Shown piece after piece: positions 21,405 through 32,773 of a stretch of 64,000 bases of DNA. The translations under genes were made by a program, and so were the position numbers. Origin of the DNA: Amyloporia xantha (taxonomy: Eukaryota; Basidiomycota; Agaricomycetes; Polyporales; Adustoporiaceae). The stretch spans positions 496,001 to 560,000 of the forward strand of contig JAYKKR010000023.1 of assembly GCA_036971615.1 (NCBI GenBank), written 5' to 3'. Below the pieces are notes generated by a model. It was not told where the DNA came from, ran no database searches, and was given only the letters and a program-made list of their open reading frames with translations. How positions within the stretch are numbered: position 1 is the stretch's first letter; each line of letters begins with the position of its first letter.

Positions 21405-22337
21405 TTAAAAATGCTCCTCTCTCATCGCGCGATACTGCCCCAATTCCTCCCGCATGGACTTCACCTCGTTGGCCAATGCAGACACAGACGCTAACATAGC
21501 CGAGAGATCTCCCGACGTCTGCTGCACAACTTGTGCCTGTTCGGGCTGAGCGCTTGGCGTTGCTGCGCTTGCAGCAACCGTAGCTCGCACACCCTGGCGT
21601 GGAGTGTAAGGTTTGTCCTTGCAGGTAGGACAGTCCTTCCGTCGATACCCCGGCTTCCCGCAACCGTAACAGGAGCCGTTAAATTTTCCATCACCAACAG
21701 CCGCGATAGTAGAAGAAGAAGCGGCGGTCTGCTGGCGACCTTGTGACGTACGAGCCCCACCACGAGCGAACATATTAAGATCCGGACGGCGCGCGCGGCT
21801 TATGTCGAGGATCTGTTCTACGGCGAGGACTCGTTTTTCTGCACTAACCCAGTCGTCAAAGGGCTCGAGCTCGATCTTGCAATAGATGCGCGAGGGGATA
21901 CCGCTAAGGTACTTGTCACGGAGTTCTAGCTTTCCGTAGCCAGAACGGTCTGCCGGACCCTTGAATTGAGCGGAGAACTGTGCGGCAGTTCTCGAGTTGC
22001 GCAAGTTGCGAGCGCAGATTTTGGTGAGCTCGACTTGAGCGGCGGCTGCGTCGTCGAGATGTCCGAAACGAGCGGTGAAGGCGTCAGTGAAGGCCTTACG
22101 TGTGGCGAAAGGAGTTCGGCCAGCTACGTAGTCCGCCAGGAAGGGAGTGCCCCATTCGCGGGCTTTTCCGTCGAGAAGGCTGATCGCGACCTGGACCTGT
22201 AGCTTGACGGAAGCTAGATCCGTATTGTAGTCGAGATACTCCGAGAGTTGGGCGAGGTACCGTTTACATTCCACTACGCTCTCGCCATCGTAGCGTTGGG
22301 GAAGGAGAAGCTTCGCAATGCCTTTGTCTACAGCCAT
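21405..22337 (-). CDS. gag: Gypsy copy 1 Gag core with variant zinc knuckle
   Basis: The 310-residue frame starts MAVDKGIAKLLLPQRYDGE and has the retrotransposon Gag capsid-like region (VQVAISLLDGKAREWGTPF, FTDAFTARFGHLDD). It then has a knuckle CYGCGKPGYRRKDC in which the usual histidine is tyrosine. It ends at REEHF-stop. Upstream codons (to about 22,900) exist but are shifted out of frame by a one-base loss near 22,415, so the N-terminal extension seen in copy 2 cannot be read through. The core from MAVDKG on is open. Confidence 0.85.
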   Translation of the reverse strand: MAVDKGIAKLLLPQRYDGESVVECKRYLAQLSEYLDYNTDLASVKLQVQVAISLLDGKAREWGTPFLADYVAGRTPFATRKAFTDAFTARFGHLDDAAAAQVELTKICARNLRNSRTAAQFSAQFKGPADRSGYGKLELRDKYLSGIPSRIYCKIELEPFDDWVSAEKRVLAVEQILDISRARRPDLNMFARGGARTSQGRQQTAASSSTIAAVGDGKFNGSCYGCGKPGYRRKDCPTCKDKPYTPRQGVRATVAASAATPSAQPEQAQVVQQTSGDLSAMLASVSALANEVKSMREELGQYRAMREEHF

Positions 22338-23276
22338 TACCGTCGCGCGGGAGGTCGTAGTTTGCTGCGAGGGCGGAGGCGGTGGCTGTTGCTGCGAAGC
22401 AGTCGTGTGACGCGGGTAGGACGGGTGGTTTGACGGCCACGCGGCGCCGACGACGAGGCGGAGGTGACGGGCTGAGATACGACAGGGACTGTCGGCTGCG
22501 TAGACTCGGACTGCGCGACTCCTCTTTGGGTTCCCGCAGATGGATTTGCTCGCGAGACAGGGGGAGTAGGGAGATGGGAGACTCCTCCTTCTTGACTTTG
22601 GCTGCGGCTAACGCTGCCGCCAGGTCGAGGAATAGATGAGCCAGGGGTGGCAGGTCGAGAGGGAACTGGGGTGGTGTGACGTGAGAGTGAAGCGTGCTCG
22701 CTCCTGGGTCCTGCGGGATGTTGGACACGCCGGATAGGAACAAATCGATTATTCGGGGAGGGCTCGGTGACGGAGCGCGGGGTTCGATTGGGACACGGTT
22801 GTCGGGGACAATCGAACCAGTTGTTTTCCTCGAAGTAGCAATCGGTTTGGTCCTGGGTGTCGAAGGCGTGAACGAGTCCGTGACAGTGGAGTTCTTCTGC
22901 CACGATGGATGGAGGAAGGAGGTGCGCGTACATAAAGAAGACCGTTTGACTACGTATCTACGGCGCCCAAGAGAACCCCGAGTGGTTCGCAATTCACGTG
23001 GGACCCAGTACAGCCTTTGATTATTTCGCTGCAGGAATCTAGACCACGCGTTGGTCAACCCAACAAGAGACGCCCACTGAAGTGCAGTCTCTGAAAGCTC
23101 GTTCCACTACGAGGTGGCGATGTGTCTACGTGCGGGGGATGGCGTCACGAGCACCGAGTTCCCGACTTTGTATCGTAACGGTAATCGAAGTATAGTAAGG
23201 GTACGCACCACCCAACTTATGGGAAGGGATTTTGGGAAAATGTGAACGCCGGCGGCGATGGGGAGTTTCGACCTAG

Positions 23277-23845
23277 TGTCGCGACTTAGAGTCAAGCGAC
23301 AGGGGAAGAACAAACCTAAAAGGCCGAGGGCGTTCGACTAGGTCTTTCCGAAGCGATGACGAGCTATGCTCGAGTCTAAGGCTAGGGACAAGTTAAATAA
23401 AGGTAAGTAATGGTAAGTATGTACAGGCAAGCTTGGCTTACCTAGGGACAAGAGGTCGAAACTGAAGTCCCCAGGCAGAGGGGTACTACTTATATACTAC
23501 AAGAGTTCAGGGCAGGCTATCTTCATGGTCCGTGCGCAGGTGGTCTGTGCGCAGCCTGAGTAAGCAGGCTATGAGTCATAAGTGATGTCGTGAGCGGAGC
23601 CCGGCGGGGCCCGAGGTCGGCCGGCACCGTGCTTAAGTAAACATTTGTAAAGGGAAGGCGGGACGGAGTCCGTGGGAAGGGAACATGTGACCTGTAATGG
23701 TCGACGCGTCTAAGTCCATGAACAAGAGGCTTGCGATGTGTACAGTAGAATGACCGTTCGAATAAGAGGGGAAAATAACGATGAGTAAAAGGAGAAAATC
23801 GTCCGTATATAGAAAGGAAGAAACGCTCGATGTCAACTCGTGACA
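23277..23845 (-). repeat. 5' LTR of Gypsy copy 1 (569 bp)
   Basis: The LTR is bounded by TGTCGCGAC and CTCGTGACA. It differs from the 5' LTR of copy 2 at only about two bases but from its own 3' LTR at about 15 plus a 3-bp indel. Confidence 0.95.
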
Positions 23846-26479
23846 TGTACTGTGGAACTCCGCCAGGTTTCGCTCCTCGAGGAGACCGGAATAGAAGGAG
23901 TATACATAGTAGATGTGAAATCCTGTAAGGATGAATTACGTAACACAGAAATGCTTTACCTGCAGATATTCGAGAGCGATGGGTGAATTGTGTGGTGGTC
24001 GCGCGGCGCGGTGCAGCGACTCGAGCAGTCTGAAGAAAGCATGTGTCCACAGGCAGATAATGAGATTGCAGTTTGATGGGATATTTTGTTGTGAGGCTCG
24101 CAATGAAGGCACGAGTAGTGTTCGTGTGAGCAGCTGACCTAGAGCCCAATAAGCCAAATACTGAGAAAAATGATCTCTAATTTCTGCGACACAGGATCTG
24201 ACTTGAAGCATGGAGTTGAGACGACTTGAAGGAGTTGCCAAAACAGGCGAAATTCCAGTAGGCGCCCATATAGCCGCGCTTCAATGGATGCATAATTTGA
24301 GCAATACTCCGGGCGTTAATTGCTAAGTAAAACAGAATGGTTGAGGGGATTATATGATGTATAATGGACATTCTGGCTGCTTAAACTCTTGACTCTGGGC
24401 AGCACGAACATATGCTTTTCCTTTGGCACAGTCGGTGTCCTTGCACGGTCACATGACCGTTGCGAGACTCGGTATGGTTTGGCTCTGGGTGCAATGTGAG
24501 TGCTGTCTCTTCTATGTCCGTCTGCCTTAGAGATACATCTAATCTAGGTTGGCTATTTCAATTCAAGCACTACACTATTCTTGGCTAGTAAACTGTTAAT
24601 ACTTGATAGGGTAGTCAATATGTGGCAGTTTGTTTCGGTATAGAACAAATACATTCAAGTTAGGGGCCAGTCCGACTCGCTGAGGTGAGTCTAGCAGTAA
24701 TAATTGGCATAAAATCAGACCTAGTGACCCTCACACAGCCCAGTTTTTCAAAAGTATGAACGGGACTTTTTGCGAGTCTGAGCCTGCTCTGGGGATGGTG
24801 CACGCAGCCGCTTCGCAGTGCGGAGCTCTGAAGACCCAGTCCTCCGAGCCGAGGGGCCGGCAGGGATGTACGATGAGGTAGATGTATTCGTTAGCATCAG
24901 AATATCATTTTCCCCTTCCGTGGTGAGCTCAGGCTAGAGCATGAACCTGCAATCAGAAATATGCACAGCTTGCTGGACAAGACGAAACTCACCTGGATGG
25001 GCTGGTATCCATGTGGCGGTATATCAGCGGTCTTGAGATCCGAGATAGGTGAATTGTATATCGCATGACCTAATGCTTCGTGGAGCTGCACTATTACGTC
25101 TTGAAACTCCAGGAAGGGATTGGTGGAAGGCAGTCGGACTGTGCTTCCCTTGAATTGACTTGCGATCCCATGAAGGGTAGGCAGGATTTTGGCCACATCG
25201 TGCTCAATCCGGTGCTTTATCTGTAATTGTACAGTGTGCCAGTTAGCGTTCTCGCTGTCTGGCGGACTGTATATCTGTACATTGGTGAGTACAGTGAAAC
25301 TGATATGTGTGGACTCCGATACTCGGCACCTTACCTTTGGGTCAGCAGCAGCTATGCGCGTGCACGCTGGATGCCAGGATGTCCACTTGGCTCGCATTCC
25401 AGCGCCACTTGTTGACAGCTTGCCTCAGGCGAAGGATCGATGCTAACACATGAATCTACATCTGAACCTTGCTCTAGCGCGCTGTCACTGCATGCATCAG
25501 CATCCTCTGCGAGCTCCGGGACCTCCAGTACTTGTTCCAGAGAAGGGACAATGTGAGTCATATTCCTAGGTGGCAGCAGACCCATTGAGCCAGTGTTGGA
25601 CTCAATTGTGCGGGCAGGAGGGTCACATGAGCAGTATGGAGAGTGTAACGGACAGCTCACAGCGCGATCATGGTTTTCACCATAGTAGCAGCGGTTCTGG
25701 GTGTCGATGTCATGGGCCTCCTGGCGTGATGATGGAAAATGGAAATGGTACGCTAATTGTCCTGCTTCTTGCCAGCTCTGAATCGCCCAGCAAAAAGCAC
25801 GTAGATGCTTACATGCACCGCCACGATGGAGCCAGTCTGGACAAGTACACGTCGCAATCCCAGATGGGTGTGCTGTTAACCAATATCAAGAATGCTGCGG
25901 ATTGCTGATATTGCTGTCAGATGCAGGACATGTAGCCCAGAGCTCGAAAGGGCGTCCACTCGGGATTGGCTGAATGTGTTGTAAGCTGAAGAGAACTTGT
26001 GCACGAGAATCTTGAGCTTCGTCGGGTTCATACCAGGCTCTCGGAGGTGAGTATTGGTTTGTACTAGTAGACGATGCCCCTCGATCTGAGATCTGCTTTG
26101 AGATATCAATACCTCCAGCTGCTGAACGAAAGCGGTTGACGCGCCACGCCCGGTAGTCGTTAACCATACGATGCTGTGCATAGATGTCGGGAAGTATATG
26201 TACAATGAGGTGGAAAATGAGCACGTCGAAACCCAGTCGTCTTCCTGAATGTTGCCATTCAGGAATGTGCTTGTACTTGAGGCTCGCATTGAAGGATTCG
26301 AGATGATTTGTGGTAGGTAGAATGCCTTCCACATCTATAGCCATCTGTGCCGCGGCATCATTTCTTCCCTTCTGTGACCAGCCGCTCCATAGCTCAGGTG
26401 CCAACCAATTATTCTCAAGATACTGAATGAACATGAGGCCTGCTGCACCTGCCTTGTGGCCTTGTGTGTCGGCCGCCAT

Positions 26480-27048
26480 TGTCACGAGTTGACATCGAGC
26501 GTTTCTTCCTTTCTATATACGGACGATTTTCTCCTTTTACTCATCGTTATTTTCCCCTCTTATTCGAACGGTCATTCTACTGTACACATCGCAAGCCCCT
26601 TGTTCATGGACTTAGACGCGTCGACCATTACAGGTCACATGTTCCCTTCCCACGGACTCCGTCCCGCCTTCCCTTTACAAATGTTTACTTAAGCACGGTG
26701 CCGGCCGACCTCGGGCCCCGCCGGGCTCCGCTCACGACATCACTTATGACTCATAGCCTGCTTACTCAGGCTGCGCACAGACCACCTGCGCACGGACCAT
26801 GAAGATAGCCTGCCCTGAACTCTTGTAGTATATAAGTAGTACGCCTCTGCCTGGGGACTTCAGTTTCGACCTCTTGTCCCTAGGTAAGCCAAGCTTGCCT
26901 GTACATACTTACCATTACTTACCTTTATTTAACTTGTCCCTAGCCTTAGACTCGAGCATAGCTCGTCATCGCTTCGGAAAGACCTAGTCGAACGCCCTCG
27001 GCCTTTTAGGTTTGTTCTTCCCCTGTCGCTTGACTCTAAGTCGCGACA
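26480..27048 (+). repeat. 5' LTR of Gypsy copy 2 (569 bp)
   Basis: The LTR begins TGTCACGAGTTGACATCGAG and ends CTCTAAGTCGCGACA. A TATATAAG box-like sequence lies near 26,829. The sequence just inside (CTAGGTCGAAACTCC) does not begin with TGG, so the primer is not an ordinary tRNA 3' end that I can name. Confidence 0.95.
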
Positions 27049-27423
27049 CTAGGTCGAAACTCCCCATCGCCGCCGGCGTTCACATTTTCCCAAAATCCCT
27101 TCCCATAAGTTGGGTGGTGCGTACCCTTACTATACTTCGATTACCGTTACGATACAAAGTCGGGAACTCGGTGCTCGTGACGCCATCCCCCGCACGTAGA
27201 CACATCGCCACCTCGTAGTGGAACGAGCTTTCAGAGACTGCACTTCAGTGGGCGTCTCTTGTTGGGTTGACCAACGCGTGGTCTAGATTCCTGCAGCGAA
27301 ATAATCAAAGGCTGTACTGGGTCCCACGTGAATTGCGAACCACTCGGGGTTCTCTTGGGCGCCGTAGATACGTAGTCAAACGGTCTTCTTTATGTACGCG
27401 CACCTCCCCTTCCTCCATCCATC

Positions 27424-28921
27424 GTGGCAGAAGAACTCCACTGTCACGGACTCGTTCACGCCTTCGACACCCAGGACCAAACCGATTGCTACTTCGAGGA
27501 AAACAACTGGTTCGATTGTCCCCGACAACCGTGTCCCAATCGAACCCCGCGCTCCGTCACCGAGCCCTCCCCGAATAATCGATTTGTTCCTATCCGGCGT
27601 GTCCAACATCCCGCAGGACCCAGGAGCGAGCACGCTTCACTCTCACGTCACACCACCCCAGTTCCCTCTCGACCTGCCACCCCTGGCTCATCTATTCCTC
27701 GACCTGGCGGCAGCGTTAGCCGCAGCCAAAGTCAAGAAGGAGGAGTCTCCCATCTCCCTACTCCCCCTGTCTCGCGAGCAAATCCATCTGCGGGAACCCA
27801 AAGAGGAGTCGCGCAGTCCGAGTCTACGCAGCCGACAGTCCCTGTCGTATCTCAGCCCGTCACCTCCGCCTCGTCGTCGGCGCCGCGTGGCCGTCAAACC
27901 ACCCGTCCTACCCCGCGTCACACGACTGCTTCGCAGCAACAGCCACCGCCTCCGCCCTCGCAGCAAACTACGACCTCCCGCGCGACGGTAATGGCTGTAG
28001 ACAAAGGCATTGCGAAGCTTCTCCTTCCCCAACGCTACGATGGCGAGAGCGTAGTGGAATGTAAACGGTACCTCGCCCAACTCTCGGAGTATCTCGACTA
28101 CAATACGGATCTAGCTTCCGTCAAGCTACAGGTCCAGGTCGCGATCAGCCTTCTCGACGGAAAAGCCCGCGAATGGGGCACTCCCTTCCTGGCGGACTAC
28201 GTAGCTGGCCGAACTCCTTTCGCCACACGTAAGGCCTTCACTGACGCCTTCACCGCTCGTTTCGGACATCTCGACGACGCAGCCGCCGCTCAAGTCGAGC
28301 TCACCAAAATCTGCGCTCGCAACTTGCGCAACTCGAGAACTGCCGCACAGTTCTCCGCTCAATTCAAGGGTCCGGCAGACCGTTCTGGCTACGGAAAGCT
28401 AGAACTCCGTGACAAGTACCTTAGCGGTATCCCCTCGCGCATCTATTGCAAGATCGAGCTCGAGCCCTTTGACGACTGGGTTAGTGCAGAAAAACGAGTC
28501 CTCGCCGTAGAACAGATCCTCGACATAAGCCGCGCGCCGTCCGGATCTTAATATGTTCGCTCGTGGTGGGGCTCGTACGTCACAAGGTCGCCAGCAGACC
28601 GCCGCTTCTTCTTCTACTATCGCGGCTGTTGGTGATGGAAAATTTAACGGCTCCTGTTACGGTTGCGGGAAGCCGGGGTATCGACGGAAGGACTGTCCTA
28701 CCTGCAAGGACAAACCTTACACTCCACGCCAGGGTGTGCGAGCTACGGTTGCTGCAAGCGCAGCAACGCCAAGCGCTCAGCCCGAACAGGCACAAGTTGT
28801 GCAGCAGACGTCGGGAGATCTCTCGGCTATGTTAGCGTCTGTGTCTGCATTGGCCAACGAGGTGAAGTCCATGCGGGAGGAATTGGGGCAGTATCGCGCG
28901 ATGAGAGAGGAGCATTTTTAA
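27424..28921 (+). pseudogene. gag: Gypsy copy 2 Gag, frameshifted
   Basis: The first frame (27,424-28,551) includes a Pro/Ser-rich N-terminal extension and then the capsid-like region from MAVDKGIAKLL. A 2-bp loss in a CGCG run near 28,540 changes ISRARRPDLN into ISRAPSGS-stop. The remainder (28,553-28,921) has the knuckle CYGCGKPGYRRKDC, again with Tyr in place of His. It ends at REEHF-stop. Copy 1 lacks this deletion but has a different one upstream, so neither copy encodes the extended Gag whole. Confidence 0.85.
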
Positions 28922-28924
28922 TTC

Positions 28925-29301
28925 GGTCCACGCTTGCTGCCGCGCGCGCTGGACCCGTTACGAATCAATTTTCTGTACTACAAGCTGCAAATGTTTACGA
29001 AATAGATCACGGCTCTCAACATTTTCACATTCCGATACAGTTAATTGGCGAAAGACGGCAGAAAGAGGTAATTGCCATGGTGGACAGCGGTGCCACCACG
29101 AAGTTTATCCATAAACGATTCATCCAAGAGAACAACGTACGAACACGGAAGTTGGGGCGCCCCATTCCGCTATATAACATCGATGGATCGCTCAACAAAA
29201 ACGGAAGCATCACGGACGTAGCCGTGCTACAAATGCAGATAGGAGACCATATCGAGAAGATGGTATTTACGGTGACAGACATCGGCCGGAAGACGTCATA
29301 A
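28925..29301 (+). CDS. Gypsy copy 2 protease
   Basis: It is identical in layout to the protease of copy 1: VDSGATTKF active site, -1 frame relative to Gag, no own start codon, stop after DIGRKTS. Both frame changes being shared by two independent insertions argues that they are functional or were fixed in the parent element. Confidence 0.8.
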
Positions 29302-32300
29302 TCGGGCTCGATTGGCTTCGCGAGCATAACCCTGATATTGATTGGGAGAGTGGCTCGTTCAAACTGGATAGGTGCCCTGAAGTGTGTCAAGCCCGAAAGG
29401 TTGGCCAGACGGAACAAGCAGCGTCTACGCGTGATATGGGGGACAGGCCCACGGCGCAGAAACGTTTGCGGAAAGCCAAATGGTCAACCAAGGGTAAGGT
29501 ACGTAGTAAGGTATCACCTGAGGAGGAATCAGAGTTGGATCCAACGGTCGAATGGAACGAAGACGACCTTCTTGAAGCCTGGGAGCGTGGTGTCAACCTC
29601 CCCGGTGCTCCACAACTGTATGTCGCAGCAGGACATACCTATTCACAAGTCCTTGCTGAAGAGGAGTACAAGAAGCGAGAGGTCAAAAGCGTCGAAGAAA
29701 TGGTGCCGGAAAAGTTTCACGAGTTCTTGAAGGTCTTCTCCAAAGAAGCCTCGGAACGACTTCCGGAGCATAAGCCTTATGATCATGCTATAGAGCTGAT
29801 TCCTGACGCAAAAACGTTCCATTCGAGGGTATACCCACTGTCGCACAACGAACAAGGCGAGTTAGACAAGTTCCTTAAGGAGCAGCTAGCCAAAGGTTAT
29901 ATACGGGAATCGAAGTCGCCCATATCCTCTCCCTTCTTCTTCATCAAAAAGAAGGATGGATCACTTCGACCCGTACAGGACTACCGACGGCTTAACGAGA
30001 TCACGGTCAAAAACCGCTATCCGCTGCCATTGATCTCTGAACTTGTCGACAAACTCAAAGGTGCCTCGATCTTTACAAAGTTCGACATCCGATGGGGGTA
30101 TAATAACGTACGGATCAAACTCGGAGACGAATGGAAGGCTGCGTTTGTAACTAATCGAGGGTTGTACGAACCATCGGTTATGTTCTTCGGTCTCACCAAT
30201 TCTCCTGCGACCTTCCAAGCAATGATGAATGACATCTTCGGAGATCTCATTGCAGAAGGAAAACTCACGGTCTATCTCGATGACATTCTCATCTTCTCTA
30301 CAGACAAGCTGGAGCATGAGAAAGTCACCCGTGAGGTATTACGTCGACTTCAGGAAAACGATCTCTTCCTGAAACCGGAGAAGTGCGAGTGGGATGTTCC
30401 TAAAACAGACTATTTAGGCATGATCGTAGGGAATGGTGAAGTAGCGATGGATCCTGCAAAGATCCGCGGAATCATGGAGTGGCCCACCCCTCGGAATGTT
30501 AAAGACATCCAAAAGTTCCGAGGGTTTGCCAACTTCTACCGCCGCTTCATCAAGGATTTTGCAAAGATCACGCAACCCCTTGATCGCCTAACTGGGAACG
30601 TGCCCTGGCAGTGGGGCGAGGAAGAGCAGTCCGCATTTGAGGAGCTGAAACGCTGCTTTAGCACCACACCTGTCTTAGCACTGTATGACCAAGACCGGGA
30701 AACGCGGATAGAGGTGGATGCCTCTGGGTACGCAACCGGTGGCGTACTTTCGCAAAAGCAGGAGGATGGCAAGTGGCACCCGGTGGCTTACCGATCTCGG
30801 GGTATGGATTCTGCCCAGCGTAATTACGAGATCTACGACAAGGAGATGTTAGCGATAATCGAAGCCTTGGAGGACTGGCGTCACTACCTCGAGGGTTGCC
30901 CTAACACGTTCGAGATCCTTTCGGATCATAAGAACCTCGAGTATTGGCGCACGGCTCAGCATCTCACGCGACGACAAGCGAGATGGGCTCTGTACCTGTC
31001 CCGCTTCGATTTCACTATCACTCACAAGTCGGGCAAGTCGAATGGAAAGGCTGACGCCTTGTCTCGTCGCCCGGACCTTCAGGTTGGAGATGACGATGAC
31101 AACGTGGATCAGATTGTCCTGAAACCGGAACAGTTCCGCATTTCCTCCACGCAGCGCGGGCATGCAGCAGTTGTGGCAGATCGATCGCTGCTGAAGCGAA
31201 TTCGAGAATGTTCGGACAAGGATCGGGAGGTGGCGGACGCCCTAGAAAAGATTCAGAATCTAGGCCCGCCCCGGCTCCAGCGTGACTTCACTGAGTGGAA
31301 CGCCGAGCAAGGGCTTCTGCTATTTCGAGGGTGCGTTTACGTCCCGAAAAATGCAGAGCTTCGGCGGGATATTGTCAAAATCCACCACGACGCACCTGCA
31401 GCCGGTCATCCTGGTCGGGCCAAGACCCTCGAGTTAGTATCGCGAAACTATTGGTGGCCGGGAATGTCCAAGTTCGTCAATGAGTACGTAAGCACCTGCG
31501 ACACGTGCAACCGTACCAAGACATTCCCCGCTAAACCACAGGGGCCGCTCAAACCGAATGAGATTCCAGAGCGCCCTTGGCAGGTTATTACCACCGATAT
31601 GATTGTGGGTCTCCCCAAGTCCGATGGGTTCGATTCAATCCTGGTCACTGCAGATCGCTTCACCAAGATGGTACACTTTTCGGCATGTCACGAGACTCTG
31701 ACTGCTGAGGGTGCTGCGGAACTTTATATACGCGATGTCTTTTCACATCATGGGGCCCCGGCCAAGGTCATATCAGACCGAGGTCCCCAATTCGCGTCAA
31801 AGTATCTGCATGCGATCTACAAAGGGATGAATATCGAACCAGCCATGTCGACTGCCTTTCACCCTCAGACAGACGGGCAGACGGAGCGGTGGAATCAGGA
31901 GATCGAGCAGTATCTTAGGGCTTATGTCAGCCATCGACAGGATGATTGGGCGAAGCAGTTGCCTTTTGCAGAGTTTGCACTGAACAATCGAGTTCACTCT
32001 GCAACTGGTTATTCCCCTTTCTTCTTGAACCAGGCGTATAACCCCGATCTTCAAGTCCGCTTGAACCCCATGTCGAAGGTGCCCGCTGCGGAAGACAGGT
32101 TGAAGTTGTTGCAGGAAGTACGGGATGACACGCGCGCTGCGCTGGAGCTGTCTGCTGAGCGTATGAAAACGTACTACGATAAGCATGTGCAGGAGGCACC
32201 GGTGTTCGAACCAGGTGACAGGGTGTGGCTGGATGCTCGTAATCTGAAGCTGAAACAGCCGAGCAAGAAGCTAAGTCCCAAACGCCTTGGTCCCTTCCCT

Positions 32301-32762
32301 GTCACACGGAGGATCGGTGATTTGGACTATGAACTGAAGTTGCCCAAGTCGGTGCCAGTTCATCCGGTCTTCCACGTCTCCCTGCTCAGCAAGCATTCGC
32401 GTAGTGAAATCCCGGGTCGAGAACCAGACGAACCGCCACCTATTGAGGTCGAAGGCGAAGATGAGTACGAAGTTGAGCGAATCAAAGATTCACGCATATT
32501 CCGCCGCCAGCTTCAGTACCTCGTCAAATGGAAAGGATACGATGAGTCCCATACGTCTTGGGAACCGGCGCGTAACGTTGCAAACGCGAAAGAACTCATC
32601 GAGACCTTCCATCGTAGACACCCTAGTGCGCCTCGTCGACTCAATGCCGCTATTTTTGCTGGCCTGCAGTTTCGTCCACTTCCTGAAGCAATGACCGAAG
32701 CACGTTGCCGTTCTGGTTGGGAGATGGGGAAAGGAAGCGCGCATGAGGTCATGCGGCGTTAG
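29287..32762 (+). CDS. pol: Gypsy copy 2 Pol: RT, RNase H, integrase, chromodomain
   Basis: The open frame has the same domain order and catalytic residues as copy 1: YLDD at about 30,273, the integrase zinc finger near 31,383, D-D-E residues between about 31,597 and 31,880, and a chromodomain near 32,461-32,570. It ends 11 bp before the 3' LTR, next to the purine run. Differences from copy 1 are mostly conservative (K/E, R/Q, I/V, K/R). The polyprotein looks able to function if expressed. Confidence 0.93.
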
Positions 32763-32770
32763 GAGGGGGG
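32761..32770 (+). promoter_or_regulatory. Polypurine tract of Gypsy copy 2
   Basis: AGGAGGGGGG lies directly before the 3' LTR (starting 32,774). This is the expected plus-strand primer position. Confidence 0.75.
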
Positions 32771-32773
32771 TAC

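Larger units (their letters stand above)
16980..23845 (-). mobile_element. Gypsy copy 1: chromodomain LTR retrotransposon, 6,866 bp
   Basis: LTRs are at 16,980-17,552 (3') and 23,277-23,845 (5'), both beginning TGTC and ending GACA. A perfect 5-bp target duplication TGTAC lies at 16,975-16,979 and 23,846-23,850. Coding order on the minus strand is gag, protease, reverse transcriptase, RNase H, integrase, chromodomain, typical of chromoviruses (Ty3/Gypsy). The LTRs differ at roughly 15 sites plus a 3-bp indel, so this copy looks older than copy 2. The upstream part of gag carries a one-base loss near 22,415 relative to copy 2. Confidence 0.95.
14849..24290 (-). pseudogene. EST1/SMG5-7-like gene split by a Gypsy insertion
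   Basis: Est1-family proteins bind telomerase RNA or act in nonsense-mediated decay through a 14-3-3-like/TPR domain. Exons visible on the minus strand are: about 24,290-24,206 (LYGRLLEFRLFWQLLQ, start not defined); one ending at 23,960 (WTHAFFRLLESLHRAA and SPIALEYLQ); 23,922-23,846; 16,979-16,896 (WVEALGDLAWYRMAV); 16,726-16,515 (WFARGLALTPGTGKLHHHLG); 16,459-16,257 (HPFTMARESILQLW, LFTNIQLDDFRRVLDRFEE); and 16,089-14,849 (C-terminal region). The HHHLGLLSREKD and ARESI motifs are hallmarks of the family. The retroelement at 16,980-23,845 sits inside one exon, and removing it with one TGTAC rejoins HST to WVEAL in frame. A one-base frame discrepancy at the 23,922 exon and the missing 5' part (toward the MULE) suggest the gene was already decaying or is truncated. 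Confidence 0.85.

Noticed and set aside
23936..24241. Independent 101-residue minus-strand gene
   Set aside because: It contains the conserved EST1-family stretch WTHAFFRLLESLHRAA and is an exon of the disrupted gene.
27424..27991. Overlapping long frames in the Gag leader of Gypsy copy 2
   Set aside because: They are overlapping frames of the same Pro/Ser-rich GC-rich stretch. Only the frame continuing into MAVDKGIAKLL is supported.
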